A stretch of 64,000 nucleotides of DNA. Origin: Streptomyces sp. NBC_00775 (lineage in GTDB: Bacteria; Actinomycetota; Actinomycetes; Streptomycetales; Streptomycetaceae). Positions within the stretch are counted from its first letter, which is position 1; every line of letters begins with the position of its first letter. The position numbers and the translations under genes are program-made. The notes beneath the pieces were generated by a model. It was given only the letters and a program-made list of their open reading frames with translations. It was not told where the DNA came from and made no database searches. This document shows, in pieces, positions 17,473 to 26,062 of this stretch. Where the stretch lies: contig NZ_CP108938.1 in NCBI RefSeq assembly GCF_036347135.1, forward strand, positions 10,664,001-10,728,000, in the 5' to 3' direction.

Positions 17473-18581
17473 CCACCGCGTACGACGACAACCAGCTGGG
17501 GCGGGCCCGGGTGGCCGACACACCCGAACTCACCGCCTACTACGGTGAACTCGCCGAACGGGACGCCGGCGCCCTGTGGACCGTCGCCAACGACATCGAA
17601 CCCTGGTACCCGCAACCCAAGTCCGTACCCGTCCTGTGGCGGTACGAGGAACTGCGCCCCCTGGTCCGCAAGGCGCTCGACCTGGTCAAGGCCGACGACG
17701 CCGGCCGGCGCGTCGTGATGCTCGTCAACCCGGGCCGCAAGGACGTCAGCGCCGCCGTCGGACTTCTGTACACCGGTCTGCAGATCATGGGCCCCGGCGA
17801 GGCGATGACCGCCCACCGCCACCAGGCCGCCGCCCTGCGCTTCGTGCACGAGGGCACCGGAGCCTGGACCATCGTCGACGGACAGAAGCTCAGGGTCGGC
17901 CCGCGCGACTTCGCCATCACTCCCAACGGCACCTGGCACGAGCACGGCAACGAATCCGACGACGGTCCGGTCATCTGGCAGGACGGCCTTGACATCCCTC
18001 TCGTCAACGCCCTGGACGCCGGCTTCTACGAAGTCCATCCGGAGCTCTACCAGAAGCCCGGAAAGGTGATCAACTCCTCCGTGCTCACCTTCGGCGCCAA
18101 CCTCCTGCCCTACGGCGTGGAGAAGTGGACCCGCCCCTACTCCCCGCTGCTCGCCTACCCCTGGGAGCCGACGTACGAGTCCCTGCGCCAGCTGGCCCGG
18201 GCCTCCGAAGGTTCCCCTTACGACGGTGTGATCGCGGAGTACACCAACCCGGTCACCGGCGGGTCGGTCATGCCCACCATGGGCGCGCACATGCAGCTGC
18301 TGCGACCGGGCCAGGCCACCAAGGCTCACCGGCACACCGGTTCGGTCATCTACACGGTGGCCAAGGGCCGCGGAGAGTCGGTGATCGGCGGGAAGCGTTT
18401 CGCCTGGAAGGAGGGCGACATCTTCTGCGTCCCGTCCTGGGCGTGGCACGAGCACAGCAACCTCGACCAGGACGACGATGCCTGCCTCTTCTCGTTCAAC
18501 GACTTCCCCGTCATGCGCTCGCTCGGCTTCTACCGGGAAGAGGCGTACGCCGACAACGCAGGGCACCAGCCCACCGCCTAG
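17469..18581 (+). CDS. Gentisate 1,2-dioxygenase (bicupin)
   Basis: 370 residues from the ATG at 17469, overlapping the nitrilase stop by 4 bases. Two cupin barrels are visible: the first with HRHQAAALRFVHEG and HEHGN supplying the iron ligands, the second with HRHTGSVIYTVAKG and HEHSN. It opens gentisate between C1 and C2 to maleylpyruvate using Fe(II) and oxygen. Length and motifs fit the family. It anchors the interpretation of the whole operon as a gentisate pathway. A strong stem-loop follows at 18684-18718. Confidence 0.92.
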   Translation: MTTAYDDNQLGRARVADTPELTAYYGELAERDAGALWTVANDIEPWYPQPKSVPVLWRYEELRPLVRKALDLVKADDAGRRVVMLVNPGRKDVSAAVGLLYTGLQIMGPGEAMTAHRHQAAALRFVHEGTGAWTIVDGQKLRVGPRDFAITPNGTWHEHGNESDDGPVIWQDGLDIPLVNALDAGFYEVHPELYQKPGKVINSSVLTFGANLLPYGVEKWTRPYSPLLAYPWEPTYESLRQLARASEGSPYDGVIAEYTNPVTGGSVMPTMGAHMQLLRPGQATKAHRHTGSVIYTVAKGRGESVIGGKRFAWKEGDIFCVPSWAWHEHSNLDQDDDACLFSFNDFPVMRSLGFYREEAYADNAGHQPTA

Positions 18582-18683
18582 ACCGCGCCCACCGTCACCA
18601 CCGCGGCCGGCCCTGACACCGGTGGTGTGACGCCGGCGCGACCGGGGACGGCCATTGTCGCCCCGCGCCGCCCCCGGTTCCGG

Positions 18684-18718
18684 GGCGGTGGCGAAGGGAC
18701 ATGACCTTCGCCACCGCC
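18684..18718 (+). terminator. Perfect 14-bp hairpin inside the gentisate operon
   Basis: GGCGGTGGCGAAGG (18684-18697) pairs perfectly with CCTTCGCCACCGCC (18705-18718), 7-nt loop, between the dioxygenase and FAH genes. No U tract follows. It may be an attenuating terminator or an mRNA stability/processing element that sets different expression for the two halves of the operon. Confidence 0.55.
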
Positions 18719-18765
18719 TCACCCTCCCCGCTCTTCCATCCGTACTCATTGCCCAAGGAGTTCCC

Positions 18766-19671
18766 ATGCGCCTGGTGACCTACTGCCTCGACGAGGGGCC
18801 CGCCCGACTCGGTGCTCAGATCGACGAGAGCGTGATCGACCTGCCCGCTCTGGCCGCCTTCCACAACGAGGAACTGCCGCAGGACCTCCTGTCCCTCGTC
18901 CGGGCCGGCGACGTCGTCCACGAGACCGCACGGCGGCTGCTCGCCACCGATCCGGTCGCCTGGCCCGCCGACGTCTGCCGCCCACTGGACGAGGTCTCGC
19001 TGCGTGCTCCGCTGCGCCCCGGCAAGGTCATCGGTGTCGGCCTGAACTACGTCGAACACGTCGAGGAGTCCAGCCGCAGCCTCGACACCGCCAAGGAACT
19101 GCCCTCGAGGCCGGTGCTGTTCAGCAAGCCGTCGACCGCCGTGACCGGTCCCGGCCAGCCGATCCTGCACAACGCCGACCTGACCGACCAACTCGACTGG
19201 GAGTGCGAGCTGGCCGTGGTCATCGGCCGCACCGCCTTCCGCGTCAGCGAGGACGACGCCTTCGACTACATCTTCGGCTACAGCATCGTCAACGACATCA
19301 GCGCCCGCGACCAGCGCCGCTCGGGGCAGTGGTTCTTCTCCAAGGGGCAGGACTCCTACGCCCCGTTCGGCCCTGCCGTCGTCACCGCCGACGAGGTGCC
19401 CGACCCTCAGTCCCTCGACCTCGAACTGCGGGTCAACGGCGTGACCAAGCAGAAGTCGAACACCCGCCACATGCTCTTCCCCATCGCCCGTCTCATCGCC
19501 GACATCACCTCCGGGGTCACGCTGGAGCCCGGCGACGTCATCGCCACCGGTTCCCCTTCCGGAGTGGGCGCCGGCATGGTCCCTCCGCAGTTCCTCGTAC
19601 CCGGTGACATCGTCGAGGCCACCGTCGAGGGCATCGGCACGCTCACCAACCCCGTCATCGACGCACGCTGA
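18766..19671 (+). CDS. FAH-family hydrolase, probable maleylpyruvate hydrolase
   Basis: 301 residues from the ATG at 18766, 5 bases after AAGGAG. The fumarylacetoacetate hydrolase fold is clear: VGLNYVEHVEES, WECELAVVIGR with acidic metal ligands, GYSIVNDISARD, and GDVIATGSPSGVG near the end. In gentisate pathways this family cleaves fumarylpyruvate (NagK type) or maleylpyruvate directly (HbzF type). No maleylpyruvate isomerase is present, whereas a maleate isomerase lies next door, so direct hydrolysis of maleylpyruvate to maleate and pyruvate is the better fit. Confidence 0.85.
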   Translation: MRLVTYCLDEGPARLGAQIDESVIDLPALAAFHNEELPQDLLSLVRAGDVVHETARRLLATDPVAWPADVCRPLDEVSLRAPLRPGKVIGVGLNYVEHVEESSRSLDTAKELPSRPVLFSKPSTAVTGPGQPILHNADLTDQLDWECELAVVIGRTAFRVSEDDAFDYIFGYSIVNDISARDQRRSGQWFFSKGQDSYAPFGPAVVTADEVPDPQSLDLELRVNGVTKQKSNTRHMLFPIARLIADITSGVTLEPGDVIATGSPSGVGAGMVPPQFLVPGDIVEATVEGIGTLTNPVIDAR

Positions 19672-19709
19672 CGCGCGGCGTCCCCTTCACTTCCAGCAGG
19701 AGAATCCCC

Positions 19710-20504
19710 GTGGCCCCACGTACGTATCGGATCGGCCAGATCGTTCCGAGTTCCAACGTCACCATGGAGACGGAGGTGCCGGCCATCCTGCGCGCCCGGG
19801 AAACGATCGCGCCGGAACGCTTCACCTTCCACTCCAGCCGGATGCGCATGACGCACGTAACGCCCGAGCAGCTCAAAGCCATGGACGCCGACTCCGACCG
19901 GTGCGCTCTGGAACTGTCCGACGCCCACGTCGACGTCCTCGGCTACGCCTGCCTGGTGGCCATCATGAGCATGGGCCTGGGCTACCACCGCACGTCCGAG
20001 GAACGCCTGCACGGCCGGACCGTCGAGAACGGTGCCCCGGCGCCGGTCGTCACCAGTGCGGGAGCCCTCGTCCAGGGCCTGCACACCCTCGGCGCCAGGA
20101 AGATCGCACTGCTCGCGCCCTACATGCGTCCGTTGACGCAGACGGTCGTGGACTACCTGACCCATGAAGGGATCGAGGTCCTCGATTACGCGGCGCTCGA
20201 GATCCCCAACAACCTCGACGTGGCCGCCCACGATCCGGCCAGGCTGCCCGGCCTCGCCCGCGCGCTCGACCACGCCGACGCCGACGCCGTCGTGCTGTCC
20301 GCCTGTGTGCAGATGCCGTCACTGGGAGCCGTCGAGGAGGCCGAGCAGCAGCTGGGCAAGCCCGTGGTCTCCGCGGCGATCTGCACCGCCCACCAGATGC
20401 TGCGGGCGCTCGGGCTCCCCGCTGTGGCCCCCGGCGCCGGGCACCTCCTGTCCGGAGCCTACGCAGAGGCGCCGTTCAGCCCTGGCTCCACCGGCGGGCG
20501 ATGA
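19710..20504 (+). CDS. maiA: Maleate cis-trans isomerase (Asp/Glu racemase superfamily)
   Basis: 264 residues from a GTG preceded by AGCAGGAGAA. The family signatures are present: IVPSSNVTMETEVP at the N-terminus, the first catalytic Cys in YACLVAIM, SAGALVQGL, and the second Cys in CVQMPSL. It isomerises maleate to fumarate without cofactor through a covalent cysteine adduct. It completes a route from gentisate to fumarate plus pyruvate. The same superfamily holds arylmalonate decarboxylases and Asp racemases, but the METE and CVQMPS motifs favour maleate isomerase. Confidence 0.88.
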   Translation: MAPRTYRIGQIVPSSNVTMETEVPAILRARETIAPERFTFHSSRMRMTHVTPEQLKAMDADSDRCALELSDAHVDVLGYACLVAIMSMGLGYHRTSEERLHGRTVENGAPAPVVTSAGALVQGLHTLGARKIALLAPYMRPLTQTVVDYLTHEGIEVLDYAALEIPNNLDVAAHDPARLPGLARALDHADADAVVLSACVQMPSLGAVEEAEQQLGKPVVSAAICTAHQMLRALGLPAVAPGAGHLLSGAYAEAPFSPGSTGGR

Positions 20505-20586
20505 CCCCGGCGGGGGACTGCCCGGCACCCGGAGGAGGCCGTACCGGTCGATAGGATCGCCACCGCATACGACGGAAGGCGATCAG

Positions 20587-21402
20587 GTGGACAGCTCCAT
20601 TCGGCCAAGCTCCCTCATCAACACGGTCTACGGAGCATTCGTCCGACGGCTCGGCGGGTGGATCTCCATCGCTGATCTGATCGTGCTGATGGGGGACCTC
20701 GGCGTGGACAGCCAGGCGGTGCGCTCCGCCATGTCCCGGCTGAAGAAGCGAGGCGTCCTCGTACCCGAACGCCGCTCAGGCACGGGGTACAGCCTCAGCC
20801 CCGCCATGCACCCCGTCTTCGACGAGGGCGATCGCCGCATCTTCGGCAGCTTGGAGCCCGCCGCGCTGGAGGACGGCTGGGTCATGGCGGTCTTCTCCGT
20901 GCCCGAGTCGGAACGCACCTACCGCTATCAGCTGCGTACGCGGCTGACGTGGCTCGGTTTCGGCAACATGGGGCCGGGCATCTGGCTGGCGCCGGCCCGA
21001 CTGCTGGAGCCTGCCCGCGCCACGCTTGAGCGCCTGGAACTCAGCGACTACGTCCACCTGTTCACGTCCCAGTACGCCGCCTTCAGCGATCTGCGTACGA
21101 CAGTGAGCACCTGGTGGGACTTCCCGGCGATCGAGGCGCAGTACGCGGCTTTCACCGACGCCTACGGCCCGATCGTCCGCTCCATCGAGCAGCAGGAAGA
21201 CATCGACGCCGAAGAAGCATTCCTCCACTACGTGCCCATGCTCACGCAGTGGAGGCGCCTGCCCTATCTCGATCCCGGCCTTCCCGTCGAACTGCTTCCC
21301 GACGACTGGAACGCGGTCGCTGCCCGTCAGCTCTTCCAGCAGCTGCATGGAGTCCTGGCCGCGCCGAGCCTGGAACATGTACGGAAAGTGACGGGGCTCT
21401 GA
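20587..21402 (+). CDS. PaaX-family transcriptional regulator
   Basis: 271 residues from the GTG at 20587. The winged HTH at the N-terminus (SAMSRLKKRGVLVPERRSGTGYSLSP) and the following PaaX central and C-terminal regions (PALEDGW-type segment, LFTSQYAAFSDLR) are typical. PaaX proteins repress phenylacetate and other CoA-dependent aromatic pathways and are relieved by an aryl-CoA. Placed at the end of the operon, it is the natural sensor of the aryl-CoA made by the ligase at 11699. The twin promoters at 11631 and 13938 are candidate targets. Confidence 0.85.
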   Translation: MDSSIRPSSLINTVYGAFVRRLGGWISIADLIVLMGDLGVDSQAVRSAMSRLKKRGVLVPERRSGTGYSLSPAMHPVFDEGDRRIFGSLEPAALEDGWVMAVFSVPESERTYRYQLRTRLTWLGFGNMGPGIWLAPARLLEPARATLERLELSDYVHLFTSQYAAFSDLRTTVSTWWDFPAIEAQYAAFTDAYGPIVRSIEQQEDIDAEEAFLHYVPMLTQWRRLPYLDPGLPVELLPDDWNAVAARQLFQQLHGVLAAPSLEHVRKVTGL

Positions 21403-21471
21403 GTCGAGCGCCGCGTGCGAGGCTCTCCGCGGCGGCACGCGAGCACTGGCCACGGAAGCTGGTTGGGCTGC

Positions 21472-21483
21472 TAATACGTGTAA
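21472..21483. promoter_or_regulatory. LacI-type operator (TAATACGTGTAA)
   Basis: Two mismatches from TTACACGTGTAA, 69 bases past the paaX-like stop and about 600 bases upstream of the ABC operon. Confidence 0.5.
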
Positions 21484-21639
21484 CTCTTGGCGTCAGGTCC
21501 AGCCCCTCAGTGACTCGATGAACCCGTCGACTGCAGATCTGGTGGTCGGCCATGTCGCCTTGTATCAGTGCGGAGGCCGGGTCGTGGTTGCCCTGCTCGT
21601 GTCCGTACAACTTCATTCCGCCCCCTGGACGACTTGCCG

Positions 21640-21651
21640 TTAACACGTGTA
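21640..21651. promoter_or_regulatory. LacI-type operator (TAACACGTGTAA)
   Basis: One mismatch from TTACACGTGTAA, in the leader region of the ABC importer operon; links that operon to the LacI-type regulator 13 kb away. Confidence 0.65.
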
Positions 21652-22086
21652 ATCAGTGTCCATGCCGGAGCGTGTTCGGGCAAGGGGTGAGGGGGGTGGC
21701 GGGCACGTTACTCAACGTTTATGTTGCTTCTCTGGTGACCGCCAGAATTTCGATATAAGGTCCCGGTCTCAGACGCCGCACTTCTCAGCGGTCGAACCAG
21801 CAGCTCGTGCCGGGGAGTTGTGCGCACCCCGCACCTGCTCCGTCCCGTTCGGGTCCGGCTCCATCCGTCTCGTTCTCACGGCTTCAGCCTCCCGACGTGA
21901 ATCCCGCGGCGTTTCGCCGGCCCCTCAGGGCATCCCTGCGCCGGCCGAGGTCGCACGGCGCTGACCCCCGCCCACCAGGCCTGTCTTCTGCCGGGTTCGA
22001 GACATCCAGACGACTTCGCACGCTCCGGTCGGGCGCCGAAGTGACGTGTACGACCGATCAGTTGCACAACTCACGGTGAGGTGAGC

Positions 22087-23034
22087 ATGGCAATCCTGCG
22101 GTTGGTGGCAAGGCGGCTGCTGTCGTCGATCCCCCTCTTGTTTCTGGTCTCTGCGCTGACTTTCGTGTTGGTGTCCCTGGTTCCGGGGGATCCGGCTCGA
22201 ACGATCGTCGGGCAACACGCGACCGTCGAGCAGTACGAGGCGGTGCGCCAACAGCTGGGCCTGGACGACGCGTTGCCGGTCCAGTACGGGCACTGGCTGG
22301 CGCGTGTCTTTCACGGAGACCTGGGATCTTCACTCTTCAGCGGCGAGGCGGTGACCGACGTGCTCGGCAGCCGGGTGCCGGTGTCCCTGTCCCTGATCAC
22401 GGCCGGAACCCTGGTCTCCGGTCTCCTCGGAGTGGCGTTGGGCCTGATGAGCGCGCGGCGCGGCGGATTCCTGGTGAAGGTCGTCGACGGCTTGTCGCTC
22501 ATCGGCCTGGCGGTGCCGGCCTTCTGGTTCGCGCTCGTACTGATCGCCGTCGGTGCCGTGAAGCTGCGATGGTTCCCCGTCACCGGCTACGTTCCCCTGG
22601 CCGACGACCCGGGCGAGTGGGCGCGCTCTCTCGTGCTGCCCGTCCTGTCGTTGTCGCTGAGCGCGGTGGCGATCATCGCCAAACAGACACGCGACGCGGT
22701 GCTGGACACCTTCGGCCGGGACTTCATCCGGGTGATGGAGGCGAACGGCTTCTCCCGGCGTTCGATTCTCTACCGGCACGTGCTGCGCAACGCTGCCCTG
22801 CCCGTCGTCACGGTTCTCGGCGTCGTGCTGGTCAGCCTGCTCGCCGCGTCCGTGTTCGTCGAGACCGTGTTCGCCATGCCGGGACTCGGCAGCCTCACCC
22901 AGCAGGCGACCGTCCAGCACGACATCCCCGTCATCCAGGGAGCCGTTCTCTACATCACCGGCTTCGTGGTGATCGTCAATCTGCTCGTGGACCTGGCCTA
23001 CGGCCGACTCGACCCGAGGGTGCGTACCTCATGA
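22087..23034 (+). CDS. ABC importer permease, DppB/OppB type
   Basis: 315 residues from the ATG at 22087 (GTG at 22081 possible). Six membrane helices and the family's N-terminal features: RRLLSSIPLLF, VSLVPGDPA, and the cytosolic EAA loop near FIRVMEANGFSRRSILYRHVLRNA, which contacts the ATPase. It forms one half of the channel of a di/oligopeptide- or nickel/opine-type importer. The next gene starts within its stop codon. Confidence 0.9.
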   Translation: MAILRLVARRLLSSIPLLFLVSALTFVLVSLVPGDPARTIVGQHATVEQYEAVRQQLGLDDALPVQYGHWLARVFHGDLGSSLFSGEAVTDVLGSRVPVSLSLITAGTLVSGLLGVALGLMSARRGGFLVKVVDGLSLIGLAVPAFWFALVLIAVGAVKLRWFPVTGYVPLADDPGEWARSLVLPVLSLSLSAVAIIAKQTRDAVLDTFGRDFIRVMEANGFSRRSILYRHVLRNAALPVVTVLGVVLVSLLAASVFVETVFAMPGLGSLTQQATVQHDIPVIQGAVLYITGFVVIVNLLVDLAYGRLDPRVRTS

Positions 23035-24980
23035 AACTCTCCCCGACCGTGGCAGCCGGCAAGGCCGCGCGAAGCCCCGGACTGATCTCGCGGGTCCTGC
23101 GCCGACCCGCGGGAGCCATCTCGCTCGGCTGGCTCGTCCTCCTCACCATGGCCACCCTCGCGGCCTCGGCCGTGTCGGCCCACAGCCCGCTGGACCAGGA
23201 CCTGAGTCACGTGCTCGCCGGCCCCTCCGGCCATCACCTTCTCGGCACGGACAACCTCGGCCGGGACCTGCTCAGCCGACTGCTCTACGGCGGCCGCTCC
23301 ACGCTCCTGGCCGTAGCGGAGGCCCTGGCCGTCTTCCTTCTGATCGGCGTCACCTCCGGCCTGGCGGCGGGCTTCCTTGGGGGATGGATCGACTGGCTCG
23401 TCACGCGGAGCGCAGAGCTGCTGTTCGCCCTTCCCGGAATCATCATCGTCCTCGTGGTGCTCTCGGTGTTCCCGGGGAACCTCCACGCCGCGATGATCAC
23501 GTTCGGGGTGCTGGGCAGCCCCGGCATCACCCGGGTCCTGAGGTCCCAGACCCTCGGCATCCGCGAGGAACTCTATGTCGCCGCGGCCCAAGTGGCGGGT
23601 CTGCGCCGCGGGCAGATCATGCGCCGCCACATCCTGCCCCGGCTGGCCAGCACGGTCATCGTCCAGTCCTCGCTGTTCGCGGCGGTCGTCGTCGTCATCC
23701 AGGCCGGCCTCGGGTTCCTGGGCCTGGGCGCACAACCCCCCAACCCCTCCTGGGGAGGTCTGGTGGCCGATGCCTCCCAGAACATCGATCGCGCGCCGTG
23801 GATGCTCGTGCCCACCGGTGTCCCGCTCGTCCTCACGGTGATGGCACTGGGCATCCTCGGCGACGCCATCAGGGATGCGGCGACGGAGAACTGGTCCGTC
23901 TCGAAACTGCGCGAGCCGGAGCGGCGGCCCAAGACACGAGCTGCGACCGCTGCTTCTACCCCGGAACGTGTCGGGGAGACCGGGCGGCCTGCCGCCCCTG
24001 ACGACACCGACGCCCTGCTGACGGTGCGCGACCTGTCGATTGCCATCGGCGGGACACCCGTGGTGCAGTGCGTCAGCTTCCACGTGTGCGCCGGCGAGAC
24101 CGTCGGTCTGGTCGGCGAGTCGGGGTGCGGCAAGTCGGTCACCTCGCTGGGCATCCTCGGACTCGTACCGGGAGGCGGTGATATCACTGATGGTCAGGTG
24201 ATCTTCAACGGGGCCGACCTCGTGGGTGCTCCCCGTGCCCTCGAGCACGTCCGCGGCACCGGCATCGCCTACGTCTCGCAAGAACCGATGGTCGCCCTCG
24301 ACCCGACCTTCTCGGTCGGCGACCAGCTCGCCGAGGCGGTGCGCAGGCACCAGGACTGCGACCGGCACGCAGCTCGGGCACGAGTCGTCGAACTCCTGCG
24401 TATGGTGAACATCCCTGATCCCGCCGGGGTGGCCAAACGCTACCCTCACCAACTGTCCGGGGGCATGGCCCAACGCGTCGCCATCGCCCTGGCCCTCGCG
24501 GGCGACCCCGAGCTCCTGATCGCCGACGAGCCCACGACCGCACTCGACGTCACCGTGCAGGCCGAGATCCTGACCCTGCTGCGCACGCTCCAGCAGCAGA
24601 CCGGCATGGCGATCCTGATCGTCACCCACGACTGGGGAGTCGTCGCCGACCTCTGCCACCGCTCGGTGGTCATGTACGCCGGGCAGGTCGTCGAACAGGC
24701 CGAGGTGGAGCAGATGTTCAGCCGACCGCTCCACCCCTACACAGCGGGACTGCTGGGAGCCAACCCTCACCTCGCACGCCACGGGGAACCACTGCCCACC
24801 ATCCCGGGAACCGTCCCCGCCCCCGGCAACTGGCCGACCGGCTGCCGCTTCGCGGCCCGCTGCTCTCTCGCCGACGACACGTGCACCGAGCGTCCGGTCC
24901 AGCTCACCGCACCGGCCCCCGACCGGCTCACCCGCTGCGTCCACGACCAGCAGCTCCTTGCGGAAGGCAGCCACCCATGA
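23031..24980 (+). CDS. Fused ABC importer permease (DppC) and ATPase (DppD)
   Basis: 649 residues, about the sum of a DppC permease and a DppD ATPase. Residues 1-300 hold the DppC helices ([33 protein letters not shown]). A 40-residue Pro/Arg/Ala-rich linker follows, then the nucleotide-binding domain: Walker A GESGCGKS near 361, signature LSGGMAQR near 475, Walker B LLIADEP near 495, and the oligopeptide C-terminal domain with Cys residues in [15 protein letters not shown]. No internal stop or separate start is visible, so the two subunits are one chain. ATGA overlaps join it to both neighbours. Confidence 0.9.
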   Translation: MKLSPTVAAGKAARSPGLISRVLRRPAGAISLGWLVLLTMATLAASAVSAHSPLDQDLSHVLAGPSGHHLLGTDNLGRDLLSRLLYGGRSTLLAVAEALAVFLLIGVTSGLAAGFLGGWIDWLVTRSAELLFALPGIIIVLVVLSVFPGNLHAAMITFGVLGSPGITRVLRSQTLGIREELYVAAAQVAGLRRGQIMRRHILPRLASTVIVQSSLFAAVVVVIQAGLGFLGLGAQPPNPSWGGLVADASQNIDRAPWMLVPTGVPLVLTVMALGILGDAIRDAATENWSVSKLREPERRPKTRAATAASTPERVGETGRPAAPDDTDALLTVRDLSIAIGGTPVVQCVSFHVCAGETVGLVGESGCGKSVTSLGILGLVPGGGDITDGQVIFNGADLVGAPRALEHVRGTGIAYVSQEPMVALDPTFSVGDQLAEAVRRHQDCDRHAARARVVELLRMVNIPDPAGVAKRYPHQLSGGMAQRVAIALALAGDPELLIADEPTTALDVTVQAEILTLLRTLQQQTGMAILIVTHDWGVVADLCHRSVVMYAGQVVEQAEVEQMFSRPLHPYTAGLLGANPHLARHGEPLPTIPGTVPAPGNWPTGCRFAARCSLADDTCTERPVQLTAPAPDRLTRCVHDQQLLAEGSHP

Positions 24981-26062
24981 CCCAGCCGCCCCTCCTGGAC
25001 ATCAGCCAACTCGTGGTGCAGTTCCGCCAAGGCCGTCGAACTCAGCCGTTCCGGGCCGTGGACGGTGTCTCGCTGACCATCGCCGAAGGCGAGACCGTCG
25101 GCCTCGTGGGGGAGTCGGGATCAGGCAAGTCCACACTCGGCCGCGCCGTGCTCGGACTCAACCAGGTCCACTCGGGCCGCATCCAGTTCGAAGGCCGCGA
25201 CATCACCCGCGCCTCGACCCGGGACAGGCGTGCTCTGAGCGCCAGACTCCAGGTGGTCTTCCAAGACCCCTATTCCTCACTCAACCCGGCCCGCACCATC
25301 GGACAGACCCTGGCCGAGCCGCTGATGGCGCACGGCGGGACCGACCGTAAAGGCGTCGCCCAGCGCATCGCGACGATGCTCGAGCGGGTGGGCCTGCCGC
25401 CCGACACCGCACAGCGCTTTCCCGGGCAGTTCTCGGGCGGTCAGCGCCAGCGGATCGCCATCGCCCGCGCGCTCATGCTCCATCCACGCCTGGTGCTCTG
25501 CGACGAGCCGGTCAGCGCCCTCGACCTGTCGATCCAGGCGCAAGTGATGAACCTGCTGGCCGAACTGCAGCAGGAACTCTCTCTCAGCTATCTGTTCATC
25601 GCCCATGACCTGCCGGTGGTGCGCCATCTGTCGCATCGCATCGTCGTGCTCTACCGCGGTCAGGTCATGGAATCCGGGCCCGCCGGCGCAGTGTACGACG
25701 ATCCCGCGCACCCCTACACCCAAATGCTGCTCGAGGCAGTGCCCGAGCCCGACCCCCGCATCCAGCGGGTTCGCCGGTCAGCACGAGAGGCCAAACGGGT
25801 CTCGGGCGTTCCGGCCGACACAGGATGCGCCTTCGCCCACCGCTGCGCGCATGCCGTCGACCTGTGTCACCGCGAACGCCCGGACCTGCAGCCCTTCTCC
25901 GAGGGGCGGGGCAACGGCACCGGAGACGGCCGCGCCGTCGCCTGCCATCGCTCGGCGGAACTCCACGGGCTGCCGATGCCCCGACGAACCAACACCCAGG
26001 AACTCGAGTCCGCCCCCAGCGGCCCGGTACGTAAGGAAGCACCATGCGCAGACAGCGAATAA
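24977..26062 (+). CDS. ABC importer ATPase, DppF/OppF type
   Basis: 361 residues from the ATG at 24977, overlapping the preceding stop. Walker A GESGSGKS, Q-loop region VFQDPYSSLNP, signature FSGGQRQR, Walker B LVLCDEPVSALD and the C-terminal oligopeptide-transporter motif with CAFAHRCAHAVDLC are all present. It pairs with the ATPase half of the fusion to drive import. The substrate-binding protein gene starts 19 bases before its stop. Confidence 0.92.
   Translation: MTQPPLLDISQLVVQFRQGRRTQPFRAVDGVSLTIAEGETVGLVGESGSGKSTLGRAVLGLNQVHSGRIQFEGRDITRASTRDRRALSARLQVVFQDPYSSLNPARTIGQTLAEPLMAHGGTDRKGVAQRIATMLERVGLPPDTAQRFPGQFSGGQRQRIAIARALMLHPRLVLCDEPVSALDLSIQAQVMNLLAELQQELSLSYLFIAHDLPVVRHLSHRIVVLYRGQVMESGPAGAVYDDPAHPYTQMLLEAVPEPDPRIQRVRRSAREAKRVSGVPADTGCAFAHRCAHAVDLCHRERPDLQPFSEGRGNGTGDGRAVACHRSAELHGLPMPRRTNTQELESAPSGPVRKEAPCADSE

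Larger units (their letters stand above)
21403..22086. other. Regulatory region upstream of the ABC importer operon
   Basis: About 680 bases with no supported gene. It carries two LacI-type palindromes (21472-21483, 21640-21651) and an inverted copy (21747-21757) of an 11-mer present in the CoA ligase promoter. It appears to integrate the two regulatory systems of the window. Confidence 0.6.
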
